The notes under the pieces are model-generated. The model saw nothing but the letters and a program-made list of their open reading frames with translations, did no database searches and had not been told where the DNA came from. 64,000 nucleotides of DNA from Haloarcula limicola (GTDB taxonomy: Archaea; Halobacteriota; Halobacteria; Halobacteriales; Haloarculaceae). The stretch covers positions 54,982 to 118,981 of the forward strand of contig NZ_WRXM01000002.1 in assembly GCF_010119205.1 (NCBI RefSeq). The letters are read 5' to 3'. The translations under genes and the position numbers were made by a program. This document shows, piece by piece, positions 50,298 through 59,808 of this stretch (positions are counted from its first letter, which is position 1; each line of letters begins with the position of its first letter).

Positions 50298-52685
50298 ATG
50301 GCGAGGACGCGCGTTCGGCGAGTGCTGCTCGTCGCGTGTACCCTCTCGGTTTTCCTCGCCGCACCGGCGGCGCTCGCCGCGCCGGACGATACCGTCGTCG
50401 TGAGCCAATCGCTCGACACCGAACGCGTCGAGCCCGGCGGTTCGGTCTCGGTCGAAGTCGACGTCGACGTCGACGACGTGGACGCGCCCGCGATCGACGT
50501 CGCGCTTCCCGAGAACTGGACGCTCTCGGTCGAGGACGACGACGGCGCGCGAACCGGCGCGGACGGGACCGCGTGGCTCTGGACCGACGGCGACGACCAC
50601 GCGGTCGAGTTCGTCGTCAGCGTCCCTCGAAGCGCGCAATCCGGCGAGTACGAACTCCGAGCGACCGGTTCTGCCATCTACGACGAGACCGGCGAACGAA
50701 TCACCGACACCACGACCGATACCGTCACCGTGAGCGGCGAACCCGAGATACCGCCGCCGACGGCCGACGCCGGGTCGAACCGAACCGTCGGAGCCGACGC
50801 GCGGGTCGAACTGAACGCGAGCGACTCCGCGGACCCGGTCGGCGACGGCCTGACCTACCGCTGGGCGCAGGTCGGCGGCCCGAACGTCACGCTGGCCGAC
50901 GCCGACACGGCGACGCCCGAGTTCGCCGCCCCCGCGACCGCGGAGCCGCGGACGCTCGCCTTCGACCTGACCGTCACCGACGGGGCGAACCGGACGGCGA
51001 CCGACCGCGTCGCCGTGACCGTCGAGCAGCGGAACCGCGCCCCGGCCGTCGACGCCGGAGCGAATCGGACCGCGGAACCGGGTACCGAGATCCGCCTCGC
51101 CGGCAACGGGACGGACCCGGACGGCGACGCGCTCTCCTACGGCTGGGAGCAAGTCGCCGGCCCGACCGTCTCGCTGTCGGCCAACGATACCGCCGCGCCG
51201 CGGTTCGAGGTCCCCGAAGCCACCGAGCCGACGCCGTTGCGGTTCGAACTGACGGCCAGCGACGGGAACGCGACCGCGACGGACACGGTCACCGTCACCG
51301 CCGCGGGGTCGCCGCCGCCGACGGCCGACGCCGGGGCGAACCGCTCGGTCGAGGCCGGCACGCGGGTGGAACTCGACGGGACCGGCTCCGAGGCGGTCGT
51401 CGGGTCGCCCGCCTACGCGTGGACGCAGACCGACGGCCCGTCGGTCAGCCTCGGCGGAGACGCCTCGCCGACGCCCGCGTTCACCGCGCCCTCGGTAGAG
51501 GACCGAGCTGTCCTCACGTTCGAGCTCGCGGTCACCGACGGCCGGAACCGCACCGATGCCGACGCGACGACGGTGGTGGTCGCGCCGGCTCCCGATTCGA
51601 GCGATGACGCCGAAAGTGACGACGATAGCGCGGGTGGAGACGAAGAGAGTGCGAGTGACAGCGGGGGCGTAGACGATGACACGAATGACAGAGATAGCGA
51701 CGATAGCGACGGACCGAGCGGCGGCTCCTCCGGCGGAGCCGACAGCGGCGGTGACAGCGACGACGCCGACGCCCCGCCGCGCGAACCGCACGTCTCGGTC
51801 GACCGACCCGACGGGCGAAGCGCCGTCGTCAGTATCGCCGGCGAGACGGACGAGGGGCGGATCGAGGTCGAGCCGAACGTCACCGTCGGGACCCTGACCT
51901 ACGAGCGAGTGACGTTCGCCTCCGCTCGAACGCCGGCGACGCTCCGCGTCGCCGAGCCGGAACGTAAGACCGCCGAGAACGCCGGCATCCGGTCGCTGGG
52001 TACCGTCACGACCGACGCCGACGGCGAGTCCGGTGTGACGCTCACCGTCAGCGTCCCCGCTTCGCGTCTCGACGAGGCGAACGCCTCGGCGCTCGCGGCC
52101 TACCGGGACGTGAACGGCACCGCGACGGCCGTGAACACGACGCGCCTCGACGACGGTGGCGAGCGCTATCGCTACCGCGTCGCGACCGCCGCGCCGGCGA
52201 CCCTCACTATCGGCGTCCCGAGCGCCGCGCTGTCGGTGACCGACGTGCGAGCGAACCGTTCGACGGTCGCCGTCGGCGACCGCGTTAGTGTGGCCGTCGA
52301 GGTGGCCAACGCGGGCAAGCGAGCGGGCAACGAGACGGTCCGCCTCACCGGGCTGGGCGACGAGCGCACGCGGACACTCGCGGTGCCGGCCGGCGACCGA
52401 GCGACCGCGACGGCGGTCCACCGGTTTGCCGAGCCCGGCACCTACACCGTCGGCGCGGGCGGCGAGAACGTGACGGTCACCGTCGAATCGGGGACGACGA
52501 CACCAGCGACGCCGGCGACCACGAGCGGCGGAGCGACCTCGACGACCGACGGCTCCGACCGGCCGACCGCAGCCGCGACCGCCAGCGAGAGCGGATCGAC
52601 AGCGGCGGACGGCACCGGATTCGGCGTCCTCGTCGCGCTACTGGCCGTGGTAGTCGCCGCGCTACTCGCGCGCCGCCGAACGTGA
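50298..52685 (+). CDS. Large exported PKD-domain surface protein
   Basis: A 795-residue protein. A Sec signal (about 1-28) is followed by a beta domain with an Asp-Val-rich run, to about 148. Three PKD/Ig-like repeats then begin near 153, 250 and 342, each opening with a (A/V)DAG-x-NR(T/S) motif. A Ser/Asp/Gly acidic linker (about 435-495), another domain (about 495-640), a CARDB-like repeat (about 640-735) and a Thr/Ser-rich tail follow. The C-terminal helix TGFGVLVALLAVVVAALLARRR resembles the archaeal PGF-CTERM sorting signal with Thr in place of Pro. N-glycosylation sequons are frequent. Attachment to the cell surface is likely. Confidence 0.82.
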   Translation: MARTRVRRVLLVACTLSVFLAAPAALAAPDDTVVVSQSLDTERVEPGGSVSVEVDVDVDDVDAPAIDVALPENWTLSVEDDDGARTGADGTAWLWTDGDDHAVEFVVSVPRSAQSGEYELRATGSAIYDETGERITDTTTDTVTVSGEPEIPPPTADAGSNRTVGADARVELNASDSADPVGDGLTYRWAQVGGPNVTLADADTATPEFAAPATAEPRTLAFDLTVTDGANRTATDRVAVTVEQRNRAPAVDAGANRTAEPGTEIRLAGNGTDPDGDALSYGWEQVAGPTVSLSANDTAAPRFEVPEATEPTPLRFELTASDGNATATDTVTVTAAGSPPPTADAGANRSVEAGTRVELDGTGSEAVVGSPAYAWTQTDGPSVSLGGDASPTPAFTAPSVEDRAVLTFELAVTDGRNRTDADATTVVVAPAPDSSDDAESDDDSAGGDEESASDSGGVDDDTNDRDSDDSDGPSGGSSGGADSGGDSDDADAPPREPHVSVDRPDGRSAVVSIAGETDEGRIEVEPNVTVGTLTYERVTFASARTPATLRVAEPERKTAENAGIRSLGTVTTDADGESGVTLTVSVPASRLDEANASALAAYRDVNGTATAVNTTRLDDGGERYRYRVATAAPATLTIGVPSAALSVTDVRANRSTVAVGDRVSVAVEVANAGKRAGNETVRLTGLGDERTRTLAVPAGDRATATAVHRFAEPGTYTVGAGGENVTVTVESGTTTPATPATTSGGATSTTDGSDRPTAAATASESGSTAADGTGFGVLVALLAVVVAALLARRRT

Positions 52686-52703
52686 CAGGCGACCCGACCC
52701 TAG

Positions 52704-52709
52704 TTTATA
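52704..52709 (+). promoter_or_regulatory. TATA element of sppA
   Basis: TTTATA lies about 28 bases before the GTG at 52735 and selects that codon over the in-frame TTG at 52711. Confidence 0.6.
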
Positions 52710-52734
52710 CTTGGGGTGGTACCTACCGAGAATC

Positions 52735-53679
52735 GTGTCAATCAAAAATAACCTCTCAGCGACAACTGTGGCAGCGTACGTGGTCGTCGTCACGGCGGCG
52801 CTCGTGACCGGTGCGGTAGTCGGCCCGGTGGTCTGGAACGCGGCGGCGACCGCCGAGGAGCGCCCGTCGGTGGCCGTCGTCACGTTGCGGGGACCGACCA
52901 ACGACGCGAACGTCAACGGCGTCGCCGAGCAACTGCGGGCGATTCGCGACAACGACTCGGTCGAGGCCGTCGTCCTCCGCGTCGACAGCCCCGGCGGCCC
53001 CGTAGACGCGAGCGAGGAGTTCTATCTGGCGGTCAACCGGACGGCGAGCGAGATGCCCGTCGTCGCGTACGTGGAGGGGGCGGCGGCCTCGGGCGGATAC
53101 TTCGGCATCGTCTCGGCCGACGAGATAATCGTCAAGCCCAGTTCCACCGTCGGCAGCATCGGCGTCATCGTTCAGGCGCCCCCGAGCGTCATCGAACAGG
53201 CGGGGCAGCAACAGGAGCAGTTCGTCCGCTCGGGTCCCGACAAGGCGCAGATCGGTATCGACCGAATTCGCACGGAGATGGAGTCCCTCCAGCGAGCGTT
53301 CGTCGGGACGGTCATGTACCACCGCGGCGACGCTCTCTCGCTCGACCGAACGGAGGTGGCGAACGGCCGCGCGTACCTCGGCGGCCGCGCCGTCGAGAAC
53401 GGCTTCGCCGACCGCATCGGCGACCTCGATTCCGCCATCGAGCGCGCGGCGAGTCGCGCCGAGGGGATCGAGGGCGACGAGTACGACGTCTACGTGACGG
53501 AACCGCAGGCGTCGAGCCCGACGCTCCTGTTGGGCAACGCATCGGTCCGTGTCGAGGGCGGCGACGGCGAGGTCGTCGGCAAACCCGGAGACGATGGACA
53601 GTTCCAGCGCCCCGTGAAGTACTACGCCGTCTGGGGCGTCCCGGAGACCAACGCCTCGGAGGTGTACGTCGATGGCTGA
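52735..53679 (+). CDS. sppA: Signal peptide peptidase SppA, S49 family
   Basis: A 314-residue protein from GTG 52735. An N-terminal membrane anchor (about 10-38) precedes the protease domain. It has LRVDSPGGPVDASEEFY, YVEGAAASGGYFGIVSADEIIV with the nucleophile Ser (about 119), SSTVGSIGVI, and SGPDKAQIG with the general-base Lys (about 169). It cleaves remnant signal peptides or membrane peptides from the outer face. The stop overlaps the next gene by eight bases. It follows the PKD gene by 49 bases but has its own TATA element. Confidence 0.9.
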   Translation: MSIKNNLSATTVAAYVVVVTAALVTGAVVGPVVWNAAATAEERPSVAVVTLRGPTNDANVNGVAEQLRAIRDNDSVEAVVLRVDSPGGPVDASEEFYLAVNRTASEMPVVAYVEGAAASGGYFGIVSADEIIVKPSSTVGSIGVIVQAPPSVIEQAGQQQEQFVRSGPDKAQIGIDRIRTEMESLQRAFVGTVMYHRGDALSLDRTEVANGRAYLGGRAVENGFADRIGDLDSAIERAASRAEGIEGDEYDVYVTEPQASSPTLLLGNASVRVEGGDGEVVGKPGDDGQFQRPVKYYAVWGVPETNASEVYVDG

Positions 53680-54712
53680 CGGCAGCGCGATCAGACTACT
53701 GGCCGCTTACGTCGTCGTGGTGGCCGTCGTCCTCGGCGCAGTGGCGCTGCTGGGACTCGCCGTCGACGGGAACTCGGGGTCGCCCGACGGCGCGGGGATC
53801 GACGGGCAGTCGCCGCCGCAGTTCCAGCCGGAGCGCGTCAACGTCGACGCGGATCCCGAAACCGGCACGCTCACAGTCGAGAACGGGAGCGCGCGCCTCC
53901 TCGCCGATACCCGCCACGGCAACGAGTTCGAACGGACGGACCTCGAACCGGTCGAAGAAGCGGTTTTCAGGGCGGGTCATCGCCTCTCGTATCCCGATAC
54001 CACCGACGAGAAACCCTACAACGAGACGCTGGCCGGCCACGAGGGACTGCTCGTCGTCCAGCCGACCCAGGAATTCACCGCGACGGAACGCGCGGTACTC
54101 GAAAACTACACCGACGCCGGCGGCCACGTCGTGATCCTCGGTGAACCGACCCAAACGCGCGTCAGCGGCGGACTGATAGCCAGTTCGACGGTCGTCTCCT
54201 TCGGCGCGAACAACCTGACGAGCCAGTACGGGTTCCGCATGGGTGCCGAGACGCTGTTCAACGTCGACGACGCGGCCAACGACAACAACTTCAAGAGCAT
54301 CTACGCGGCCCCGAGCGGTGACGGGCCGCTGACCGAGGGCGTCGACACCGTTACCTTCGACACCGGTAGCTACGCCTCCGTACGCGACGACAGCGACGCC
54401 GAGGTGGTGTACACCGCCGTCGACGGCACGCAGACGCTCCAGACCCGTCGGACGGGGCAGTACCCGACCGTCGTCCGCACGGAGAACGTCGTCTTCGTCG
54501 CCGACGCGTCCGTCCTCGAACGAACCGAGGTGTACGACGCCGACAACGAGGCGTTCGTCGGCAACCTCCTCTCGTTCCTCGCGGCGGGTGACGCCCCCGA
54601 GCGCGTCCCGGGACCCGAGCCCGACGACGAGGAGACCGCGTCCGACTCGACGCCGACCGGCGGATCCACGCCGACGACTCCCGGCAATACGACGACGCCA
54701 ACCGCCGGCTGA
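53672..54712 (+). CDS. DUF4350 domain membrane-anchored protein
   Basis: A 346-residue protein. One N-terminal membrane helix (about 7-30) is followed by an outward soluble domain. This matches DUF4350, a class I amidotransferase-like Rossmann fold without obvious catalytic Cys. Recognisable parts are RAGHRLSYPDTT, GLLVVQPTQEFTATERAVLENYTDAGGHVVILGEP and TENVVFVADASVLERTEVYDADNEAFVGNLLSFL. The C-terminal 30 residues are Pro/Thr/Glu-rich. DUF4350 proteins elsewhere often sit with membrane transport or protease genes. The overlap with sppA suggests a joint role. Confidence 0.82.
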   Translation: MADGSAIRLLAAYVVVVAVVLGAVALLGLAVDGNSGSPDGAGIDGQSPPQFQPERVNVDADPETGTLTVENGSARLLADTRHGNEFERTDLEPVEEAVFRAGHRLSYPDTTDEKPYNETLAGHEGLLVVQPTQEFTATERAVLENYTDAGGHVVILGEPTQTRVSGGLIASSTVVSFGANNLTSQYGFRMGAETLFNVDDAANDNNFKSIYAAPSGDGPLTEGVDTVTFDTGSYASVRDDSDAEVVYTAVDGTQTLQTRRTGQYPTVVRTENVVFVADASVLERTEVYDADNEAFVGNLLSFLAAGDAPERVPGPEPDDEETASDSTPTGGSTPTTPGNTTTPTAG

Positions 54713-54848
54713 CGCCTTGGGAATGTCAGTCGGTAACACCGGCAGTCAGGAGACAAGACAACTTTTCCGCTTGCGGGCCGGTTACGGACCGGATCGACAC
54801 AGATGTGACTCTCGAGCGGGAGCGACCGCAAAGAAGAGTTCGGCGGCC

Positions 54849-56315
54849 TCAGCCGAACATCTGGCGCATCATCGGGTGCATCTCCATGAGCTGTTCCTCG
54901 GCGATCTCCTCGTACAGCTTGTACGTGATGGAGACCGTGAGCAGCAGCCCGGTACCGGAGACGCCGCCGATGGTACCCAGCATGTTGGCCATCACGGCCA
55001 GTAGCCCGACGAGGGCACCGCCGATGACGGTGACCTGCGGGATGTAGCGTTCGAGCACTTTCTCGATGACGCCGACGTTCTGGCGGAATCCGGGGATCTG
55101 CATCCCGGAGTTGTGAATCTGCTTGGCCGTCGCCTCCGGGCCCATGTCGGTCGTCTCGACCCAGAAGACGGCGAAGACTGCGCCGCCGACCAGCATGAAC
55201 GTCAGGTCGATCCCGACGCGGATGAGGATCTGCCAGGCGGGGTTGGTCGTCGCTTCCAGCCACCACATCCAGTCACCCGGCGACTGGATCGGGGCCAAAT
55301 AGTAGAACAGCCCGCCGGTGGCCTGTCCGTTACTGTAGCTGCCCAGCCACCCTGGGAGCGTCCCCAACTGCGAGTGCAGGATGCGCCCGAGGAACTGGAT
55401 GTTCGCCTGCAGCGCCCGGACGAGGATCATCGGCAGGACGCTCGCGTAGATGAGCTTCACCGGGAAGCGACCGCGAGCCCCCTTCACCCGCGCGTTCGAG
55501 AGCGGGATCTCGACCCGAACCGACTCGGCGTAGACGACCACCGAGAAGATGAGTATCGTGGTTATCAGCGCCAGGATCTGGCCCTGACCGAGGAACACCG
55601 TCTCCAGACCGCCCGGAGCGAGGACCGGCCCGGTCGCCTGTTCGCCGGTGATGAACTGGAACCAGGTGTAGAGGATACCGCTCCGGCCGCCGATGAAGGG
55701 CGTCGAAAGCAGACCGCCCAGCAGTCGCTGGCTCACGCCCGCGACGATGAACAGCCCGATACCGGAGCCGACGCCCCACTTGGAGATGACCTCGTCCATG
55801 AACAGGATGAGGACACCGCCGACGAATATCTGGGCGAAGATGAGCCACTGGACACCGGTGGCCCCGATACCCAGCGACTGCGCGACGGCCGTGTCGGCGG
55901 GTAAGAACCCGCCGGCGAAGACCATCGGCAGCCCCGTCAGACAGATCATCACCAGCACCAGCAGCTTCTGCAGCCCCTGATAGAGGATCTGATCTCGCGG
56001 GTCGTCCTGCGTATTCAGCCCGAGCAGGTTGGCCCCGCCAAGCAACTGCAATACGATCGAGGCCGTGACGATGGGACCGATACCCAACTGCAGGATGCTC
56101 CCCTGCCCCGAGGCCAGAATCGACCCGAATCGGCCGAAGACGTCCTGGCTCGCGTCGATGTCGAGACCGAACAGCTTGACGTTCGTCAGGAAGAAATACA
56201 GCACCAACACGCCGCCGGTCCACATCAGCTTGCGCTTGAACGGGATGTGGCCCTCCGGTCGGCGGACTGCTGGCATCCTGACGAGCAACGGTTCGGCGGT
56301 GTCCTTCCAGCTCAT
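54849..56315 (-). CDS. secY: Preprotein translocase subunit SecY
   Basis: A 488-residue protein with ten membrane helices. LVLYFFLTNVKLFG, the plug-containing GSGIGLFIVAGVSQRLLG and PLSNARVKGARGRFPVKLIYASVLPMILVRALQANIQF (the cytosolic loop with Arg-Gly-Arg) are typical. It forms the protein-conducting channel with SecE and Sec61-beta. It lies at the end of the spc ribosomal cluster, seven bases after uL15, as in other archaea. The cytosolic C-terminus is short. Confidence 0.97.
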   Translation of the reverse strand: MSWKDTAEPLLVRMPAVRRPEGHIPFKRKLMWTGGVLVLYFFLTNVKLFGLDIDASQDVFGRFGSILASGQGSILQLGIGPIVTASIVLQLLGGANLLGLNTQDDPRDQILYQGLQKLLVLVMICLTGLPMVFAGGFLPADTAVAQSLGIGATGVQWLIFAQIFVGGVLILFMDEVISKWGVGSGIGLFIVAGVSQRLLGGLLSTPFIGGRSGILYTWFQFITGEQATGPVLAPGGLETVFLGQGQILALITTILIFSVVVYAESVRVEIPLSNARVKGARGRFPVKLIYASVLPMILVRALQANIQFLGRILHSQLGTLPGWLGSYSNGQATGGLFYYLAPIQSPGDWMWWLEATTNPAWQILIRVGIDLTFMLVGGAVFAVFWVETTDMGPEATAKQIHNSGMQIPGFRQNVGVIEKVLERYIPQVTVIGGALVGLLAVMANMLGTIGGVSGTGLLLTVSITYKLYEEIAEEQLMEMHPMMRQMFG

Positions 56316-56321
56316 CTGTCG

Positions 56322-56819
56322 TTACTCCTCGTCGTCCGCGTCGGCCTCGTCGTCTTCGGCTTCCGCTTGCCGTTCCTGGCCGCGTTCGCTCAGTTCCGTC
56401 GCGCCGCCGGCCGATTCGATCTTCTCCGTCGCGCTGTCCGAGAAGGCGTCGGCGACGATGGTGAGCTCGTTCCGGACCTGCCCGGCACCGAGCACCTTCA
56501 CCACGTCGGCCTCGTAGCCGTCCTCGACGACGTCTCGGGCGTCGATGTGGTAGCCGTCGCCGTCCTCTTCGGCGACGCCGTCGGCGGCCAGCAGCGGCGC
56601 GTCCTCGTCGAGTTCGCGGACGTCGACCGTCGCGACGTCCGGCTGAACCTGATCCGGGCGGTTGAAACCGCTCTTGCCCAGCGGTTCGTAGTTGTGGAAC
56701 TCGTGTTTGTCGCGGCCCGCGGCACCGCGGCCACCGCGGTGTCCGGCACCGCGCCGGTTCTTGTGCGACCCGCCGCCGTGCGTGCGCGACCCGCGCTGTC
56801 GTCGTTTCTTGCTCGTCAT
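56322..56819 (-). CDS. rpl15: 50S ribosomal protein uL15
   Basis: A 165-residue protein. The basic N-terminus (KKRRQRGSRTHGGGSHKNRRGAGHRGGRG) has the Gly/Arg/His pattern of uL15, which threads into the large-subunit rRNA. The C-terminal half is acidic, as expected in a halophile, with VVKVLGAGQVRNELTIVADAFSDSATEKIESAGG. The start codon overlaps the uL30 stop (TAATG). An 11-residue Glu/Asp tail is unusual in length only. Confidence 0.96.
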   Translation of the reverse strand: MTSKKRRQRGSRTHGGGSHKNRRGAGHRGGRGAAGRDKHEFHNYEPLGKSGFNRPDQVQPDVATVDVRELDEDAPLLAADGVAEEDGDGYHIDARDVVEDGYEADVVKVLGAGQVRNELTIVADAFSDSATEKIESAGGATELSERGQERQAEAEDDEADADDEE

Positions 56820-57283
56820 TATCGCATCGCCTCCAGGAGGTCGTCGATGCCCTCGGTGTCGTGTTTCCCGAGCTCACCGCCTTCCTTGGTGGGGTGTTTG
56901 ATTCCGTCGTGCCCGCCGCGCGGCGGGTGCAGACGGAGTGTGGGGGAGAGACCCTGCTCTTTGAGCGTCGTCTCCTCGTCGACCAGCGCCGCGGCCAGTC
57001 CCTCGACGTCGTCGTAGTCGGTGTTCTCGCCGATCCACTCGTCGTCGACGTCGGCGTCGCCTTCGAGCGGCTCGCCGCGCGTTTCGAGCAGGAGTTCGAC
57101 GGTCTCCTGGCTCGGCTCGCCGAAGGCCACGAAGTCGTTGACCTTCGAGACCATCCCGCGGTACGTCTCCGTCTGCGGGACCAGCGTGGCGTGGTTGACG
57201 TGGTGGATGTTCAGCATCTTCAGCGTGTCGTGGATGTCCGTATCCATGTTCACGTCGCCGCGGATCTGAACGAGCGCTTGCAT
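56819..57283 (-). CDS. rpl30: 50S ribosomal protein uL30
   Basis: A 154-residue archaeal-type uL30 from the ATG at 57283; a GTG one codon earlier is in frame. [35 protein letters not shown] is the conserved core. The C-terminal extension LRLHPPRGGHDGIKHPTKEGGELG is typical of the archaeal and eukaryotic (L7) long form. It overlaps the uS5 stop by one base. Confidence 0.96.
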   Translation of the reverse strand: MQALVQIRGDVNMDTDIHDTLKMLNIHHVNHATLVPQTETYRGMVSKVNDFVAFGEPSQETVELLLETRGEPLEGDADVDDEWIGENTDYDDVEGLAAALVDEETTLKEQGLSPTLRLHPPRGGHDGIKHPTKEGGELGKHDTEGIDDLLEAMR

Positions 57284-57921
57284 CACTCGATCACCTCGCG
57301 CTTCTCGAACGTGCGCTCGGGGACGCGGGCCTGGGCCGTGTTCCGCAGGGCGTTGAACGTCGCCTTCGCGAAGTTGACCGTGGTCCGCGTGTTCCCGCTA
57401 CTGCGCGTCCAGATGTCCTCGATGCCGGCCAGTTCCAGCACGTGGCGGACGGTCTCTCCGCCCGCCAGGCCGAGTCCGCGCGGTGCGGGCTGCAGCTCGA
57501 CTTCGACGCTCCCGGCCTTGCCCTGCGTGCGCAGCGCGACTGTGTGCGGACGGCCACAGCCACACTCCCAGGACCCGCAGCCGCGGGAGACGTCGATGAG
57601 GTTCAGTTTGGCCACGTCGATGGCCTTCTGGATGGCACCGCCGACCTGGTCGTCACGCCCCTCGGCGTAGCCGACGAGGCCGTCGCGGTTGCCGACGACG
57701 ACGACGCAGCGGAACTTCACCCGCCGGCCGGAGTCGGTCATCCGCTGGACCATGTTGATGTCCAGTACTTCGTCTTCCAGATCGGGGACGAGCTGGTCGA
57801 CGACTTCCGATTCTTTCAGGGGAAGCCCCGAGGTCAGCGCCTCCTGCATGGAGTCGATGTCGCCCTCGGCGACCTGCTTGCCGAGGCGTGTCCGGGGTTC
57901 CCAGCCGTTGTCAGCACTCAT
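57283..57921 (-). CDS. rps5: 30S ribosomal protein uS5
   Basis: A 212-residue protein. A double-stranded RNA-binding-like N-terminal domain shows [24 protein letters not shown] (about 66-90). The C-terminal domain has [44 protein letters not shown]. It acts in translation fidelity and helicase activity at the mRNA entry. The ATG overlaps the uL18 stop (ATGA). Confidence 0.97.
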   Translation of the reverse strand: MSADNGWEPRTRLGKQVAEGDIDSMQEALTSGLPLKESEVVDQLVPDLEDEVLDINMVQRMTDSGRRVKFRCVVVVGNRDGLVGYAEGRDDQVGGAIQKAIDVAKLNLIDVSRGCGSWECGCGRPHTVALRTQGKAGSVEVELQPAPRGLGLAGGETVRHVLELAGIEDIWTRSSGNTRTTVNFAKATFNALRNTAQARVPERTFEKREVIE

Positions 57922-58481
57922 AGTTCGATGTCACCTTCGAGTAGTGTCTCCCGGACTTCGTCGAAGTGCTCCGGGAGGTCTTCGGCGTCGAAGTCCCCGC
58001 TGTACAGCGGGTCGTCCAGCTGTTCGGCGTACTCGGCGATGTGGGCACCGCGCGTGCGCTGCCAGTCGGCGAGGACGTCGTCGTTGTGGGGGACTTCGAG
58101 CCCGGCGTCGATTGCGCCTTCTTGTATTGCGAACACTTTGCTACCTGGAGTCGGGGTGTTGAGGCCGATGTCGAGCACCGCTTCCTCGACGCCCGCTTCC
58201 TGCGCGCGAAGCCCGGCGAGTAGCCCGGTGAGGTACGCCGCGGGCATGTTGCCCGTCGGGGCCTCCCAGCCGTACTCTTCGAGGTCGCCCGAGTGTGCGG
58301 CCGCGAGCGTTCGGTCGCCGTCCTGGCCAAGCGTCACCAGCTGCGCCCTGACGTGCTTGTTGCTCTTTCGAGCAACGAGGCGGGGCTTGCCGGATTTCAG
58401 CAGGCGCAACCGCTGATGGTAATCGGTACGGGCCTCGCGGCGTCGCCGCATCGGCACGTTGTATCGTGGTCCTGTCGCCAT
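57918..58481 (-). CDS. rpl18: 50S ribosomal protein uL18
   Basis: A 187-residue archaeal-type uL18. The N-terminus is [44 protein letters not shown]. It binds 5S rRNA with uL5. The C-terminal part ([25 protein letters not shown]) is acidic. The start overlaps the eL19 stop (TAATG). Confidence 0.96.
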   Translation of the reverse strand: MATGPRYNVPMRRRREARTDYHQRLRLLKSGKPRLVARKSNKHVRAQLVTLGQDGDRTLAAAHSGDLEEYGWEAPTGNMPAAYLTGLLAGLRAQEAGVEEAVLDIGLNTPTPGSKVFAIQEGAIDAGLEVPHNDDVLADWQRTRGAHIAEYAEQLDDPLYSGDFDAEDLPEHFDEVRETLLEGDIEL

Positions 58482-58930
58482 TATTCGTCACCGTGGTTTG
58501 CGTCGATATATCGTTCGAGGTCGGCCACGCTGTCGAACTCGCCACCGCCTGCCTTGTCGTACAGGTCGCGGTACTGCGAACTCGACAGCGAGCCGTCGTC
58601 GCGCAGTTCGCGCAGTTTCTTCCGCTGTGCGCGGATGCGCGACTCCCATTCCTCTTTGGGGTCCTGACGTGCGCCGGATTTGCCTTTCCGGTTGCCGGCA
58701 CCCTTCTGGTGGCCGTACGCACGCTTCTTCTGGCGCTCCCGGGCGCGGCCGCGGGAGTTGCCCTTCTCGTCTTTCGCCTGGATGGCGCCCTCATCGACCA
58801 GTTCGCGCACGTCCTCGCGGGTGATCGCGTCCGCGATGTCGCCCTGCTGCTCGGGGTCGAACCAGACGCGGTTCTTCCCGACGTCTAAGACGTCCGCTGC
58901 GAGTCGCTTCTGTGCGGAGAGATCCGTCAT
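58481..58930 (-). CDS. rpl19e: 50S ribosomal protein eL19
   Basis: A 149-residue eL19, specific to archaea and eukaryotes. DLSAQKRLAADVLDVGKNRVWFDPEQQGDIADAITREDVRELVDEGAI is the globular start. A basic extended helix (SRGRARERQKKRAYGHQKGAGNRKGKSGARQDPKEEWESRIRAQRKKLRELRDDG) crosses the subunit surface. Start and stop overlap its neighbours by one codon part each. Confidence 0.97.
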   Translation of the reverse strand: MTDLSAQKRLAADVLDVGKNRVWFDPEQQGDIADAITREDVRELVDEGAIQAKDEKGNSRGRARERQKKRAYGHQKGAGNRKGKSGARQDPKEEWESRIRAQRKKLRELRDDGSLSSSQYRDLYDKAGGGEFDSVADLERYIDANHGDE

Positions 58931-59808
58931 TACTCGTTCACCTCGACTTCGACGTAGGTGGGGTTGAGCACGCGGATGCCCGCGTCCTCAGCGGCTTCCT
59001 CGATGCGCTCGCGCTTGCGGGCACCGACTTTGGAGGCGATTCGGGCCGCCTCGACGTCCCCGTCGATGCCCTCCAGGTCGTCCACGTTGTGCACGCGGAC
59101 CTCCTCGAAGCCCGAGGGGTGCTTGCCGCGGACCGCCTTCGGCGAGCGGAAGCCCGCCTCGACCGTGTCGCCTTTGCCCTTGATGCCGCGGCGCTGCTTC
59201 GAGAGCTGGCCGCGCGGGCGTCGCCACGAGGTCGGGACGCGCTTTTTCTTGTGGTAGTCCTGCCGGTTGAACTGCGGCGTGCCGACGCGGTGTCGCTGTG
59301 CCAGCAGTCGGGCCTCCTCGTCGTCGAGGTCGGGCGTCTTCTCGGCGAGCCCGCGGGGCTGGAGTTCCGTCTCCACGTCCTCGTCGGGCTCTTCCTCGCC
59401 GCCCTCCTCCTCGACTTCGGCCTCGGTCTCGGTGTCGACTTCGAGACCGCCGACGTCGGCTTTGATTCGGGCCGCGAGCGCATTCCCGATGCCGTCGACC
59501 TCCGCGAGCGCGGACTGATCGGCGGCGCGAACGTCGTCGACCGTCTCGAAGCCGGCTTCGCGGAGCGATTCGGCCTTCGAGTCGCCGACGCCGCTGATGT
59601 CGGTCAGCTCGAGCTCTTCTTCCTCCTCGGACTCCTCGTCCGAGTCGGATTCAGATTCGGCCTGCTCCGCGATCTCGTCGGGGTCTTCGGCGCGTTCGCC
59701 CTCCAGTGGCTGCTCCGACTCGACGTCTTCCTGGGGGCCGTCGCCCTGCGTGAGCGCCTCCTCGTTCGCGTCGGCGTCGCTGCTTTTCCTGTCGGGGTTC
59801 TCTGGCAT
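58930..59808 (-). CDS. rpl32e: 50S ribosomal protein eL32 with acidic HhH-bearing N-terminal extension
   Basis: A 292-residue protein. The eL32 core is the last about 130 residues ([37 protein letters not shown] ... VEVEVNE). Ahead of it lies an acidic Glu/Asp/Ser run of about 60 residues and then a helix-hairpin-helix pair at about 65-125 ([54 protein letters not shown]). This is like HhH modules of repair proteins. The extension is unlike bacterial or eukaryotic homologues and could contact rRNA or other RNA. The start overlaps the uL6 stop. Confidence 0.94.
   Translation of the reverse strand: MPENPDRKSSDADANEEALTQGDGPQEDVESEQPLEGERAEDPDEIAEQAESESDSDEESEEEEELELTDISGVGDSKAESLREAGFETVDDVRAADQSALAEVDGIGNALAARIKADVGGLEVDTETEAEVEEEGGEEEPDEDVETELQPRGLAEKTPDLDDEEARLLAQRHRVGTPQFNRQDYHKKKRVPTSWRRPRGQLSKQRRGIKGKGDTVEAGFRSPKAVRGKHPSGFEEVRVHNVDDLEGIDGDVEAARIASKVGARKRERIEEAAEDAGIRVLNPTYVEVEVNE

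Noticed and set aside
49563-52421. 952-codon open frame on the minus strand across the PKD protein gene
   Set aside because: It is very Arg/Gly-rich without domains and overlies a well-supported exported protein with signal peptide and PKD repeats.
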